64,000 nt of DNA, from positions 1 through 64,000 of the forward strand of contig NW_005178916.1 of NCBI RefSeq assembly GCF_000350225.1. The letters run 5' to 3'. The notes beneath the pieces were generated by a model. It was not told where the DNA came from. It ran no database searches and saw nothing but the letters and a program-made list of their open reading frames with translations. Made by a program: the position numbers and the translations under genes. This document shows, one piece after another, positions 46,469 to 57,414 of the stretch (position 1 is its first letter; every line of letters starts with the position of its first letter). The DNA is from Chondrus crispus (Eukaryota; Rhodophyta; Florideophyceae; Gigartinales; Gigartinaceae).

Positions 46469-47177
46469 TGCCGGGGCGGCGGGGCCGTTGCGGGCCGTGG
46501 GGATGGGGGCGGGAGTGGGGACAGGGAGATTGTGCAGGGCATGGCGGATTCGGATTTTCTGTAGGGTGCGGGATCAAGCGGTGAATTGGTTGGATGGGGT
46601 TTAGTGGGACGAAAGCGGGGGGGGCGGTAGGAAGTGAAAGTTAGTTTATCTGGAGTGTCTGTAGTCGTTTCTCACAAGCAGTAGGGAAAACATACCTGAT
46701 CGGGAGAAAGAGAAGCTTTGGTCAGCAGAGCGTCTGCATCAGCGAGAAATGAGTCCATTGCTCTTTTTGGTTGTTGCAGTCGTCGTCGATGGGGTTGGTG
46801 ATGGTGACGGAAAGCAGGATGACGGGAAGAGTGGGAGAGGTGGACGGCGAGGCGATGTCACCTGGGGGCAAGCGTAGCAGTGATAATGGCGGCGGGATTA
46901 CATGCCCTGCTGTGTTTATCAATCATCTTCGCCTATGATAATTGCAGCCAATCAATGGCTGGATCAAGGAGTGCTGACGAGGCGCTCTCTATGCGCAGCG
47001 CAGAATTGGCATGTTGACGTCACGCTGACATTCTTCTTCTCTTTGAAGAACAAGATGCTCCGGTCTTCTTCCAGACCGTAACATCAAGCACTTTGGCCAT
47101 CATCAGTATGCCGTACTGAACACTAGTTTACAAGAGGCACCAAAAGAAAAGATCAGATAAACAATTCCCAACCACTC
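46469..47177. other. UBA5 upstream region
   Basis: About 700 bp lie between the UBA5 start and the 3' end of the membrane-protein gene on the same strand. No gene is supported. A GT-rich stretch at 46480-46640 is probably the UBA5 leader. Confidence 0.4.
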
Positions 47178-48602
47178 CTATTCCGCAATCCTCAACATGA
47201 GCGCCTCTTCCCCGTCAACAGCGACCCTCTCCAACCGAACCAGCAGCTCCCTAGCGCCCTTGGGAAACCTCGTATACCTCGGCCAGCTACTGAGCACCTT
47301 CTTAGCCGCGAGTTCCTCCGCCATCTGAATCCACTGCCCGAGCTCCCTGGACACGATGCGCATGCGCAAGCTAAAGAACGCCTCGCACAGCACCATAGCC
47401 AGCACGGAGCCAATCATAGTAACGACGACGTATCTTGACACGTTAGAAGATCGCACCTGTGTGACGCGCGCTTCCACGAGCAGCGGCGGGTGTTCAAACC
47501 CGGAGGGGTGGCCCAACCCCGCGACTCTGACGAGCGACGACAGCGCGAGCTTTTCCCCGACCCGCATCCCCGACCCGCGCGCGCGGTTGAACGACACGGC
47601 GTTGAGCAGGCAGTGTCCCATGTCGGCCCACAGTCGGTCCGGGCGCGGCAGCGGGACGCGGCGGCCCTCCACAGGCACCGAGCCGGTCATGACGCGGTTG
47701 TTGTCCACGCTCCAGTAGTGCACGGTGGCGTGCCCCGCGGTAAGCGTGAAGAAGTCGGCGTGGGGCGAGAGGTCGGGGCCGGCGACGGTAAAGCCGAACA
47801 CCCCGGAGGCGCACACTTTCAGCGAGATACTGTAGTTGAAGTCGGACGCGCACCAAACGCTGCAGCGGTCGTCTGGGGCCGGCGCGGCGACTTGGCGCAG
47901 CACGACGACGGGGTTGCGCGTGACGTAGACGCGGCTCTCGAGGTCGTTTTGCGGATGACCGGGGCGTGCGGGGTTGGGGCTGCTGTGGTGCGGTTTGCGT
48001 CCGGCGTGTGCGAAGCGAGTGTAGAAGGCGGTGGGTTTGCGCGGGACGGCCCATGCGCCGTCTGGGAGGCGGTAGGCGACCTCTCGATACGCGGTGTCCG
48101 GGGTGGCGCTGGAGGCGAGGACGAGGCCGGAGGTGTAGTAGCTGGAGCGGTTGAAGCCGCCGCCGAAGCTTGCGAGCTCGACAGTGGAGAGACTTTGGGT
48201 GGTTTGGCGAATGTCGTTGCGACCGGTGGCGAGCGTGCCCAGTAGGACCTCCGGGGTGTTAACGAAGAAGAGAGTGATGAAGCCGCCGACGAAGATGTAA
48301 GGCCAGGAGAAGGAGCGGCCCGTGCGCGTGTCCATCTCGATAATGGAGCAGGTGATGAGGTCGAGCGGGACGCGGACGTGGGTGGCGAGCAGGCCGATGA
48401 GGTTGACGAAAGCGTCGTTGAGGGCGACCAGGCCCCGGGCGAGGACCTGGCCCGCAATGGGGAGGACGATGCTTAGCGGGAGGAAGTGGGAGCCTAGGAG
48501 GTAGTACACGACGAAGAAGAGGGTGGAGAGAAGGCTGAGCAGTGTGCTGAGCTTGAACTCGCAGCGTGGACGCGGGGCGGAGGGGGTGGTGTCGGCAGGC
48601 AT
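47178..48602 (-). CDS. Multi-pass membrane protein of unknown function
   Basis: The frame continues into an assembly gap, but the first ATG inside it, at 48602, gives a complete 474-residue protein; sequence before it is too short to judge. Hydrophobic segments lie near residues 19-41 (LSTLLSLLSTLFFVVYYLLG), around 45-60, around 100-115 (WPYIFVGGFITLFFV) and near the C-terminus (YVVVTMIGSVLAMVLCEAFF). A long region of about 300 residues between the third and last segments contains several Cys and probably faces the lumen or outside. The C-terminal 50 residues are charged. I recognise no family. Codon use is GC-rich, like UBA5 and the thioredoxin gene, which supports a host gene. Confidence 0.75.
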   Translation of the reverse strand: MPADTTPSAPRPRCEFKLSTLLSLLSTLFFVVYYLLGSHFLPLSIVLPIAGQVLARGLVALNDAFVNLIGLLATHVRVPLDLITCSIIEMDTRTGRSFSWPYIFVGGFITLFFVNTPEVLLGTLATGRNDIRQTTQSLSTVELASFGGGFNRSSYYTSGLVLASSATPDTAYREVAYRLPDGAWAVPRKPTAFYTRFAHAGRKPHHSSPNPARPGHPQNDLESRVYVTRNPVVVLRQVAAPAPDDRCSVWCASDFNYSISLKVCASGVFGFTVAGPDLSPHADFFTLTAGHATVHYWSVDNNRVMTGSVPVEGRRVPLPRPDRLWADMGHCLLNAVSFNRARGSGMRVGEKLALSSLVRVAGLGHPSGFEHPPLLVEARVTQVRSSNVSRYVVVTMIGSVLAMVLCEAFFSLRMRIVSRELGQWIQMAEELAAKKVLSSWPRYTRFPKGARELLVRLERVAVDGEEALMLRIAE

Positions 48603-48629
48603 TGCGAGGTGGGGGGACTTCCGCGAGGT

Positions 48630-48993
48630 NNNNNNNNNNNNNNNNNNNNNNNNNNNNNNNNNNNNNNNNNNNNNNNNNNNNNNNNNNNNNNNNNNNNNNN
48701 NNNNNNNNNNNNNNNNNNNNNNNNNNNNNNNNNNNNNNNNNNNNNNNNNNNNNNNNNNNNNNNNNNNNNNNNNNNNNNNNNNNNNNNNNNNNNNNNNNNN
48801 NNNNNNNNNNNNNNNNNNNNNNNNNNNNNNNNNNNNNNNNNNNNNNNNNNNNNNNNNNNNNNNNNNNNNNNNNNNNNNNNNNNNNNNNNNNNNNNNNNNN
48901 NNNNNNNNNNNNNNNNNNNNNNNNNNNNNNNNNNNNNNNNNNNNNNNNNNNNNNNNNNNNNNNNNNNNNNNNNNNNNNNNNNNNNNNNNNNNN
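48630..48993. other. Assembly gap
   Basis: A run of 364 N. Promoter and possible upstream exons of the membrane-protein gene may be hidden here. Confidence 1.
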
Positions 48994-50395
48994 ATGCGCC
49001 TCATTTGAGGATTTCGCCTCATATGAGGCTTTTTTGCCGCGCCGTTTCTGGCGCAAAGAGGGAGAACTGAAAGCCATAGTTGCTGCGAAACAGTAACAGT
49101 AAGAGTAAAAAACAATGTCCAAGTCCCTTGAAGGCACCTAGAATGCACGGTATTTAGGAGGGTCTTTCTAATGCTCTGACAGACAGGAAAAATCCTCATG
49201 ATCAAAAACGTCCGCCCAATAGACACTAGTACCGGTACCACCTTGCTCACATGAGCAAGGTGGTACCGGTACTACTGGGCGGTAGCAGGGCACTGTGTGT
49301 TGCTGGCGAACAAGGCGGCGAGCGACGGATCATTTTAGGGTGCGGCTTCCCCCGCGTGACGATGTATGTCGCAACGCTCTCGAGATCTCGCCCCCCTCCT
49401 TACTGCGTGACGTCAGCCCCTTGTTGACCACAGGTCATCACGTCGCGCACTGTAAAGGGCTTGTTGCAGGTACTGTACCACCTGCTGGCGAGATCTACAC
49501 AACAAGCAGATGCTTTATCAGTTCTACTTGGAGTTCTACTTGGAGAACAGCTCCGGAATTAACGAACACCGACAACGGAAGTAGTCTAAAATGCACAACA
49601 GTGGTAACAGCCAGCCACTCACGCTCTCAGGCAACAACCGCAAAGCGACTTCATCCCCTTGTCCTCCTCCGTGCTCTCCTTTTCCGCCGTCCTCCTCAGT
49701 CCGTTCTATATGACCGTTTTCCTTTTCTTCTCCCTACTGCATTCCTGCGACGTCCTTTCAATCCCTCGTTCTTCCCTTCTTCTATCCCAATGGGTGTCTG
49801 ACTTGCCATATTCCTCTACTGTGCCCGAATTACGACTGATCACGGGGTACACGAGCGCTACGAATCGTCATGCGATGATGACCGCCGGCCGAACGTCCTT
49901 TCCTTCCTACAAATACAATACAGAGTCCGGTATCCTGGTGAACTCTTCTAAAATGCGGACGTGGCTCTTCACTGCACAAGTGTACGACACCTTATTCCCA
50001 GATTCGGACTGCTCCCGGTTACAGGTATGACACGTACAACACCCATGTCATCGATTCTGTAACAGGCTCACCAGAAATGCTATTTGCAACCTCTTCGCTT
50101 CCGTCAGGTTCGCACACCAATCCGTAAACTTTACTCAGTACAGTTCAACCCGTTCCCAACGCAATCCCAACCTCAACCCCAACCTTTGCCCCACTACCAG
50201 CCTGAACTCGCGCTCCAGCCCCCGCCTAAGAGCCAGGCCCAGGTTCAACCTCAACCTCAGCCTCAGCCCCAGCAGCCCCAGCCATACGCAGCGCAGCCCC
50301 TGGTGACCTCAGTTCCCGGCCTGTCTTCTTCTATTGTCTCGAGTGCAGTCTCCCGGCTTCTCTCAATGGATATCTTCCCAAATTTTGTACGTTGA
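48994..50395. other. Non-genic stretch after the gap
   Basis: The first 50 bases hold CCTCATTTGAGG and CCTCATATGAGG, two near-identical palindromes. A long palindrome lies at 49228-49273. Frames at 49710-50030 and about 50066-50395 could be joined by a 41-bp intron into a protein with a Pro/Gln-repeat end (QPQPQPQQPQPY), but an intron that short and the lack of any domain make this weak. Confidence 0.35.
49228..49273. repeat. Perfect 46-bp palindrome
   Basis: Arms of 22 bases (49228-49249 and 49252-49273) are exact reverse complements; the left one starts AGTACCGGTACCACC. CCGCCCA and TGGGCGG lie just outside, extending the symmetry imperfectly. Confidence 0.9.
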
Positions 50396-52312
50396 AAAAA
50401 TACTTCTGAGCCGCAACGTTCGCCTCTGAGTTCTGAAAGAAAGAAAGATATTGTAGAGCATGCTCTTGTATAGTCCAGTATATGATTACGTCCATCAAAA
50501 TTGCAATCTGAGGAGCGCGGGACCTTTCTTGAAATGTCCAATTTGAGAATAAGGCAGTCTAAACTTTTGGGCCCATGCGTCCCAACATGCAATATTGCAC
50601 AATGCGGTCTCAAGCACTCACACGCCCCCACACAACCGCTGCCCTTCAAACACTATCTCCACTATCTCAGCAGCATCTCCGTCTCCCCAGGCGATATATC
50701 CCTTGCCTCTCACCGCGAACGTGTGCCTAGATCTAGATCACCACCTCAGACGATCCCATGGGAAGGCTCTTCATTTTACCTCCTGTCCGTCTCCCTCCCC
50801 ATTCTCCGTTGCCTTCTCCACCGCCGTCATTGCCATTGGCGACGAGCGGCTGCTCGTACTTGATCTTCACTCCAGGTAAGTTACGAGCAGCTGAGCGCAA
50901 CGCTTACTGTTCTTCGCGAGAACGTTGTCGGCTCGATTTCGACATCACTGCATGACATTGGTGTACAGTATTGCACAAGGCGTGACTGGCGTTAGGCAAT
51001 GGGCAATGGGCAATGACAAGCAACTAGGGGGGCCATAGATTCACCCCGTAATCATAACGGAGCATGTTTCTTCTAAGAAACATGCATACATTAACGTTGT
51101 CCGTAAAGTCACGAAAACGCGTGTTTTGGCAGCGGGTTTGCTCGGATTTTCTGAACGCAAAATTTTCAAACAACGCGATGGCAAAACTCACAGCATATCG
51201 AAAACTGGGGGCATGTGAGTTTCCCACGAGTTTCACATCCGCCTGATCACAGCAGTGCCAGATCGACCGGTCGTGAAGAAAAACGAAGTGGGTCTTCCGT
51301 TCTTTTCATCAGCACAAACGAGTCCCAGACTGCACGGGTCGTAGCGATATGCCATATGGACGCTCCTATCGCTTCATCTGCGCAGAGTCCATCAATGGAT
51401 CAAAGCGCGACAGGATCTGCCACAAATGCCGCCGAAGCAACCGCGAAAGATAGGCAAGTAGAAGCTTCTAAAAAGCGGTCCTCTCCAAACGGCCCCCCTC
51501 AGCCTGTCAAGAAGACGAAACACACCACCCTTTCGACTGAGAACCTTTTTATCCTTGTGGCGAGCTACAATATTCGCTTCAGCGAGTATTCGCGCAGGTG
51601 CATTTGATCCGTCGGGCGGCACAACGATGTACCAGACTTGCCTTTGTTGCGGGCAGGTACCTTGTTGGAGGTCAGTCCGCAAAACTCGCGGTGGATTTTT
51701 TCAAACTCGGGTTTACTTTACGTCCAGCGAGTTTGTGGGCAAATGGAAAAAAACAACGCGTTATTTTACGGACAACGTTATTAACGTTAATGGGCCTGGA
51801 GCGTGCGGGAAATCTCGATAATAGCCATATTATTGAAATGCCTGTTTTAACAGAACAGGTACCATTCTGGGGCCTATAATTTCTCAAAGGCGTCATCATC
51901 ATTAACTACTGCATAGTCATCTACAGCTGCTTTCATATCCGCGTAGAAGACCATAGAATCATTGCACGTCCAACCTAAATTACTATTAGGCACAATTCCA
52001 GCTTGCACCGGAAAGGGAAGAGCAATGCGTGTCGTAGAAACTACGTCGTCTGACGATTTCTTCCGGAATTCTTTCAGGGCGGACTCGAACCCCAATATCT
52101 TCGGATGATAGGGCTCGAGCCGGCCTGGAATGTCACGCATCAGCCACTTCCGGTGCAGCTGGCATTTACTTGTAGGTGTCCACCAGTAATTTTTTGGAGT
52201 CCTCCATTATGGTAACATGCCCTAATCGTATTAGGCCACTCTCAAACTTTCTCTGACCGAGGCGATACGGTACCGTTGGTACTGTACCCTTGGTACAGTC
52301 AACCACACCGAG
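50396..52312. other. Repeat debris with an orphan exon-like segment
   Basis: At about 50720-50875 a plus-strand frame reads VIAIGDERLLVLDLHSR, followed by a perfect GTAAG donor, which resembles a WD-repeat exon with no matching partner exon nearby. The TIR-bounded segment 51092-51780 follows. On the minus strand 52200-51875 reads as the C-terminal part of a larger protein (QLHRKWLMRDIPGRLEPY, LALPFPVQAG-like), probably a transposase remnant. Confidence 0.35.
51092..51780. mobile_element. Possible short DNA transposon with inverted ends
   Basis: TAACGTTGTCCGTAAA at 51092-51107 recurs as its exact reverse complement at 51765-51780. Further in, ACGCG-containing sequence is shared less well. Inside is a plus-strand frame from 51360 with a Lys-rich nuclear-type segment (KKRSSPNGPPQPVKKTKH). 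No target duplication could be fixed and the superfamily is unknown. Confidence 0.5.
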
Positions 52313-52796
52313 TAGTGCATCCCCATGCAAGGTTCCAACAACATGCAATACTCGCATCTTGCACTAATGAATGCCACACAAAATACTCGTTTACAAGCGT
52401 CTGGCGCCTCTCGGAACGACTCTGCTCAGCGTATGCAGTTAGCAACTCGCGCCTTGCACGGTGCAAATGACAAACTGCATCCTCGATACCCGAATTGTTC
52501 ACCATTTCCTCCACTCCCGTAAAGCAGGCAATTACTTCCTCAAAACCTGGAATAACACACTCATTTGATTCTATCCCTTTGGTTCCATCTGCACTCGTCT
52601 TTTCATGCTGTGTTGTCGTTGTGTCGGTGCCCTTGCGTGTCGCTGGAGTAAGACGGAGAGGATCTGTGGGGTCTGTTGGAAAGGATGATCCGTTTACTGT
52701 TGGGCATCTTCGTGGCCGCGTCCTCATCTAGGACAGGTGTCTAACAGCGATGCAAGGTATGATAACCTGTGTTCACCGAAAACCCCCTGCATTACT
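52313..52796 (-). repeat. Dispersed repeat, copy 1
   Basis: About 480 bp nearly identical to 55126-55621. The minus strand reads as protein in this copy (IEDAVCHLHRARRELL, LVNEYFVWHSLVQDASI), suggesting part of a transposon coding region. Both copies stop at the same CCTGCATTAC end, which is therefore probably an element end. Confidence 0.75.
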
Positions 52797-53221
52797 ATTG
52801 GGCGAGTCCTCTCTGTACTGCAACTTGTCCTTCACCAATGCCGCCCCACGATTGGCTGCCTCTGTCGGACGCCACGCCTGGAAAAACACTGAATACAGTA
52901 CTGTACATAACTGTATGATTCCACATCTTGCCCCCTCCCACAGCGAGGAGCCTGTCACACGGATCGCAAGCCCTACCTTTCAAAGGTAATTTGTTTATTG
53001 GGCCATTTGTGAATTTGCTTATTTTACGGCGACTGATTGCTCCTACGATACTGGGCGAAAGATAAATATCTAGACTGGCATCTCGCCCGCTCCCCACTGC
53101 CATCTGCATTTGTTTCTCTAACAAATACAAGAGTAAGCAGACCCCGTCCCCTCCCACCGCAAACAGCCTTCTCCTTTCTGCACCCAACACCCCCTCCCCG
53201 TCTCGCATCCCGCTGCCCGCC

Positions 53222-53855
53222 ATGTGTCAAATGAGCCATCCCGATGGGATTGACAAGGTTCGTCTCCGCTTCCTGCACCTTCCTTCACGTTTGCACCCTT
53301 CTATTCCCGCCTCTGACCACGCCTAAACTCGATGCGCTACCCCAGGAAATGTCTATGATCATCCTCGCTATCAACGTGTTCTTCCCCGGCGTCGGCACCA
53401 TGATCGCCGGCTGTATGGGCACAAAAAACAATTGTTCCACCATAACCGTCGGCATTCTCCAGCTGCTGCTCTCCGTATTCTTGATCGGCTGGATCTGGGC
53501 CATCATCTGGTCGGTCATGCTCTACAAAAAGGTCGCTAAGCAGAACGTTCCGACCACCCATAACCAGCAGACCCAACACCACACCCAGCCGCAACCGCAA
53601 CCGCCGCACAAGCCCGCGGAACCGCAGCAGGCCTATGTCGAGCAGCCCTACGTTGCGCAACCCTATGTCGAGCAGCCCCACGCTCCGCAACCGCCGCACA
53701 AGCCCGAGGAACCGCAGCAGCCCTATGTCCAGCAGCCCTACGTTTCGCAACCCTATGTCCAGCAGCCCTACGCCCCGCCACCACCGCCGCCCGCCCCATT
53801 CACACACGCACCCCCGCAGTTTACGGGACCGCCGCCGCCGCCGGCCCAGCAGTGA
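53222..53855 (+). CDS. SPEC3/Stum-like small membrane protein
   Basis: I propose two exons, 53222-53257 and 53346-53855, joined by an 88-bp GT-AG intron; alternatively translation starts at 53349. The protein has about 181 residues. Two membrane segments follow the N-terminus: IILAINVFFPGVGTMIAGC and ITVGILQLLLSVFLIGWIWA. The spacing, the PGxGTM turn and the GILQ...IGWIWAI run match the SPEC3/Stum family of two-pass proteins, known from cilia or sensory cells of animals and present in protists. The cytosolic tail is Pro/Gln/Tyr rich and built from an exact 90-bp tandem duplication with PYVxQP units. Role in an alga without flagella is unknown. Confidence 0.7.
53601..53780 (+). repeat. 90-bp tandem duplication in the tail
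   Basis: Units 53601-53690 and 53691-53780 both begin CCGCCGCACAAGCCCG and encode about 30 residues each; differences are few and mostly change Glu to Gln. Confidence 0.9.
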
Positions 53856-55746
53856 TGTTCGACTTTCGGGAGAAAAAGGAGCGTGCGTAGTGGTGGTTGT
53901 TCAGACAAACGCTGAGAGTGTTACCGACACGAAGTTGTTTTTTATCGACGCGTCATCGGCGACGTTCAGAAATGGTCGCCTCGTCTCCGACATTGCTCGC
54001 GATACCTTCCATGGAGACAGAAGGGTGTACCCGTACTCATATGTCTTCTGCAAGCATCAAACTCTACAATGGCAATGGTACAGTATTCGTAGTCTGTAGA
54101 AAAGATGCGAACGATACGTGTAGGCTTCGAGTGTTTTTAACTGTTTCGCAAAAAAAAAAATTTCGTTATACAGTACTGTTAGGAATGCTGTAAGCCCAGC
54201 GCCCAAGGATGTACACTGCACAGGAAAGGGCGCGCGCGGGACTTGCGCTTGGAGGACAGGGCGAAGCGAAGCGCGCAGCATTGCGTTTGGACGAGGGCGG
54301 GCAAGGAGATCGTGAACCGCAAGCGGAGGACTGGGCGCAGGAATGGGCCAAGAGAAGACTGGCGGGCTACGTGCGAGGGTTGCGATCGGGGGTAGTGGTA
54401 GTTTATAGCGAGCAGCGGGGAGTACATAAACGGTAGTTTGGGGCGTAGAAAAAGGGGAGGCAGGCATCGAGTGGATTTCTCGACAAGGAGCTCAAGTGGA
54501 CTCTCGAGTTCTTGACGCCTGGCCTCCCGCCGAAAGGAGGTAAAAGATTTTCTCGGCAATCACTGTGTCTCAGGACGAGCCACAACAGTACTGTTGCGGT
54601 AATCCAACCGCGAGGCACCGAGCGAGTCGTAAAGTCGGGAATCCACCCACTTCCTTTTCTCTTTGCTAGTTCGCTGCCTCCCCTCTCTATCTCTGAGGGT
54701 AGGCGATTAAGTACTACTCCCCGGGAGGCCTCAGTTGTCTCTGATCTTTCCTCCCCTGCCCCCTTTCCTTTCGACCCAGCAGCTCCCGACCACCCGGCGC
54801 TGTCCCCCGCCCCAACTCCTACCGTCCATTGCCGTCCTCCTTGCCGTTGGCGCTACGCGCGACACCAGCTGCACCCCCTTTTTCCCTTCGGAAGACTGGA
54901 TTACCCGCCCTTTCGGTTCCCTACATGCGCGCACGTGCACTCCTGTTCCGGTTCGCGATCCGTTCGTCCACGTTTACACGTGGGGTTCAGTTCTTCCTCA
55001 ACAGTACTGTAAAGCCAAATGTTGTGAAACGTATGCCACCCACCATACGTGTCTCACAGAGAGCTGAGGAAACCAAATCATTTGTCGTTAATCAATCAAC
55101 AAATCAACGAGTTTGCGGTATAGTCATCCACACCAAGAAGTGCACCCCCATGCAAGGTTCCAACAACATGCAATACTCGCATCTTGCACTTATGAATAGC
55201 ACACAAAATACTCGGTTACAGGCGTCTGGCGCCTCTCGGAACGACTCTGCTCAGCGTATGCAGTTAGCAACTCGCGCTTTGCACGGTGCAAATGACAAAC
55301 TGCATCCTCGATACCTGAATTGTTCACCATTTCCTCACCTCTGGTAAAGCAGGCAATTACTTCCTCAAAACCTGGAATAACACACTCATTTGATTCTATC
55401 CCTTTGGTTCCATCTGCACTCGTCTTTTCATGCTGTGTTGTGGTTGTGTCGGTGACCCTTGCGTGTCACTGGAGTAAGACGGAGAGGATCTGTGGGGTCT
55501 GTTGGAAAGGATGATCCGTTTACTGTTGGGCATCTTCGTGGCCGCGTCCTCATCTAGGACAGGTGTCTAACAGCGATGCAAGGTATGATAACCTGTGTTC
55601 ACCGAAAAACCCCTGCATTACGCATTACTCAGGGCCATTCCAATCATCGTGATTGGCAATCACGCAATCACGTCAATAAATGGTGCCTGCTCCCTTGTGG
55701 TTGGTTGTTTATATTACGTTTCCTAAAAAATGGTCATGCTTATTAA
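53856..55746. other. Non-genic stretch with a repeat copy
   Basis: No gene is supported in nearly 1.9 kb. Frames on both strands at 54160-55070 overlap one another without domain content. Several TACAGTA/TACTGTA words occur (near 54080, 54170, 55003). Copy 2 of the dispersed repeat occupies 55126-55621. Confidence 0.4.
55126..55621 (-). repeat. Dispersed repeat, copy 2
   Basis: Nearly identical to 52313-52796 in the same orientation, about 2.8 kb apart. The pair flanks the SPEC3/Stum-like gene. Confidence 0.75.
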
Positions 55747-57414
55747 GAGCATCTCCAGCCCTGCAGCTAAATCTATTCCAATTACTAATTGGAATAGATT
55801 TAGCTGCAGCGTCCTAATAGGACGCGAGTCAGTTTTCTAGCTGGTCGCTGTCTTTGGGCACCCCATGTTCCAAATTGTTTGCAATGCGCTATGCCGAATG
55901 CGCTGCTCGTCTCCATCGCGCACACTCGCTAACCTGCAGGACGACATGGACTCTCTGGACGACTTTGGCGCCCTAAAACCGATGGCGCCGCTGGAGGCGG
56001 TCGAAGGCAGCGCCGCGGCGCAGGAGAATGACGAGTGCGACATTGAGGACTTCCATACAGACGATGACGAGGATGACGTCGTCATCTTCCTGACCGAGGG
56101 CATTCTCGACATTCTGTTTGATGATGCTGGCGGGGGCGAGAGAGTGCATGGCGGGTCCATAGCAGGCCGCGCGCGCAACCAAGATGCGACTACGACGCTG
56201 CAGTGGCGCGTATCAAGACCCTCTACTTCGGACTGAATGGCAGTCCTCCACAAATCAACGAGAGTACTTTTTTGAGAAGGTTTGGAATCCACCGCGAGGG
56301 CATTGACAAAATCTACAGCGTGGTCTCGACAAGACCAGAGTTTGTCCAGAAGACTGACGCTGTTGGAAAGAGAGGAATCCATCCTCTTCAGCATATCCCC
56401 GGAGCCTTGCGAGTGTTGCGATATAGTGTTGCATACGATGCTGTTGATGAAATCGTCGAAGTGTCGGAATCGGTGATGGCTCAGACCATGAAGTCATTTT
56501 GCAAAGCTATAGTGCAAGAATTTGGGGAGAAGTATCTACGCGAACCTAATGAAGATGACCTAATGCGCATACTTGCAGTAAATGAGTCGCGCGGGTTTCC
56601 TGGGTGTTTGGGAAGCATCGATTGCCAACACTGGGAGTGGAAGAATTGCCCGGTAGGATGGGCCGATCAGTTCAACGGAAAAGAGAAGAAGCCGACCGTA
56701 GCGATGGAGGCCATCGCGGATGGCGAACTCTGGATATGGCATCTATCTGTGGTTCATCCTGGGTCCATGAATGATTTGAATATCATGGACAGCTCGCGAA
56801 CGATGCAGCGAATCCTTGCAGGCGAATTCCCCCCGCGCATACCCTAGAACATCAACGGTACAGCATGTACCTTGCCCTTCTACTTGGCAGATGGAATATA
56901 TCCGTCGTGGGCAATCTTTGTGAAGACTGCAAAGGGCTCAAACGAGCGCAAGGCGAAATGCTTTTCGGCTCATCGTGAGGCGGTCAGGAAGGATGTTGAC
57001 CGTGCCTTCGGGGTACTCGTCTGGCAGTATCACATGCTACGACGTCCGTGTCGTATGTGGGACAAGAACGATGCAATGGACGTACTGCGCGCCTGTGTAG
57101 TACTACACAACATGTATCGAGAGGCGCGACGTGACAACTACAACGTCCCTCTGTACGCGCACGCTACATCTCGTGAGCCATTCATGAGCGCAGTTCAATT
57201 CATTCCTGACGCTGACGTCGACTTCCGCTGGGAAAACTCGGCGTCCGTCAGCAATTTAGCTCCTGCCGGGACATGGGCCGCTCTTGCTGCAGCTCGACGT
57301 GCAGAATCAGAATCAGAGGTCGCGCACTTCGAGCTGCGCTACGATCTAGAGCAACATCTTTGGCTTTGGAAAGACGCGGTGAGGCTGGCGCTTGGGGCAC
57401 ACGAAGCGGGATAA
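55747..57414 (+). mobile_element. PIF/Harbinger transposon copy, right end missing
   Basis: The left end reads GAGCATCTCCAGCC after TTAA, a typical PIF/Harbinger terminus with a TTA/TAA target. A strong palindrome follows at 55761-55809. The transposase starts at ATG 55865 or 55946 with an acidic segment, changes frame near 56200, and then reads to 57414 apart from one in-frame TAG at about 56845. DDE-type landmarks are GCLGSIDCQHWEW, PGSMNDLNIMDSS and RKDVDRAFGVL; the last has Asp where Harbinger enzymes usually have Glu. No matching right inverted repeat was found before 57750, so the copy looks incomplete and inactive. Confidence 0.85.
55761..55809. repeat. Perfect 49-bp palindrome in the Harbinger end
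   Basis: Arms of 24 bases around one central base; the left one begins CTGCAGCTAAATCTATTCC. It lies 14 bp inside the element end. Confidence 0.92.

Noticed and set aside
47490-48245. A 251-residue plus-strand frame
   Set aside because: It is antisense to the membrane-protein gene in GC-rich sequence; the minus strand has membrane segments and a stable frame.
49659-50395. A possible two-exon gene with a Pro/Gln repeat end
   Set aside because: It requires a 41-bp intron, has no domain, and the two open frames as defined begin at TTG.
54160-55070. Several overlapping frames on both strands
   Set aside because: They shadow one another in GC-rich sequence and none has a recognisable feature.
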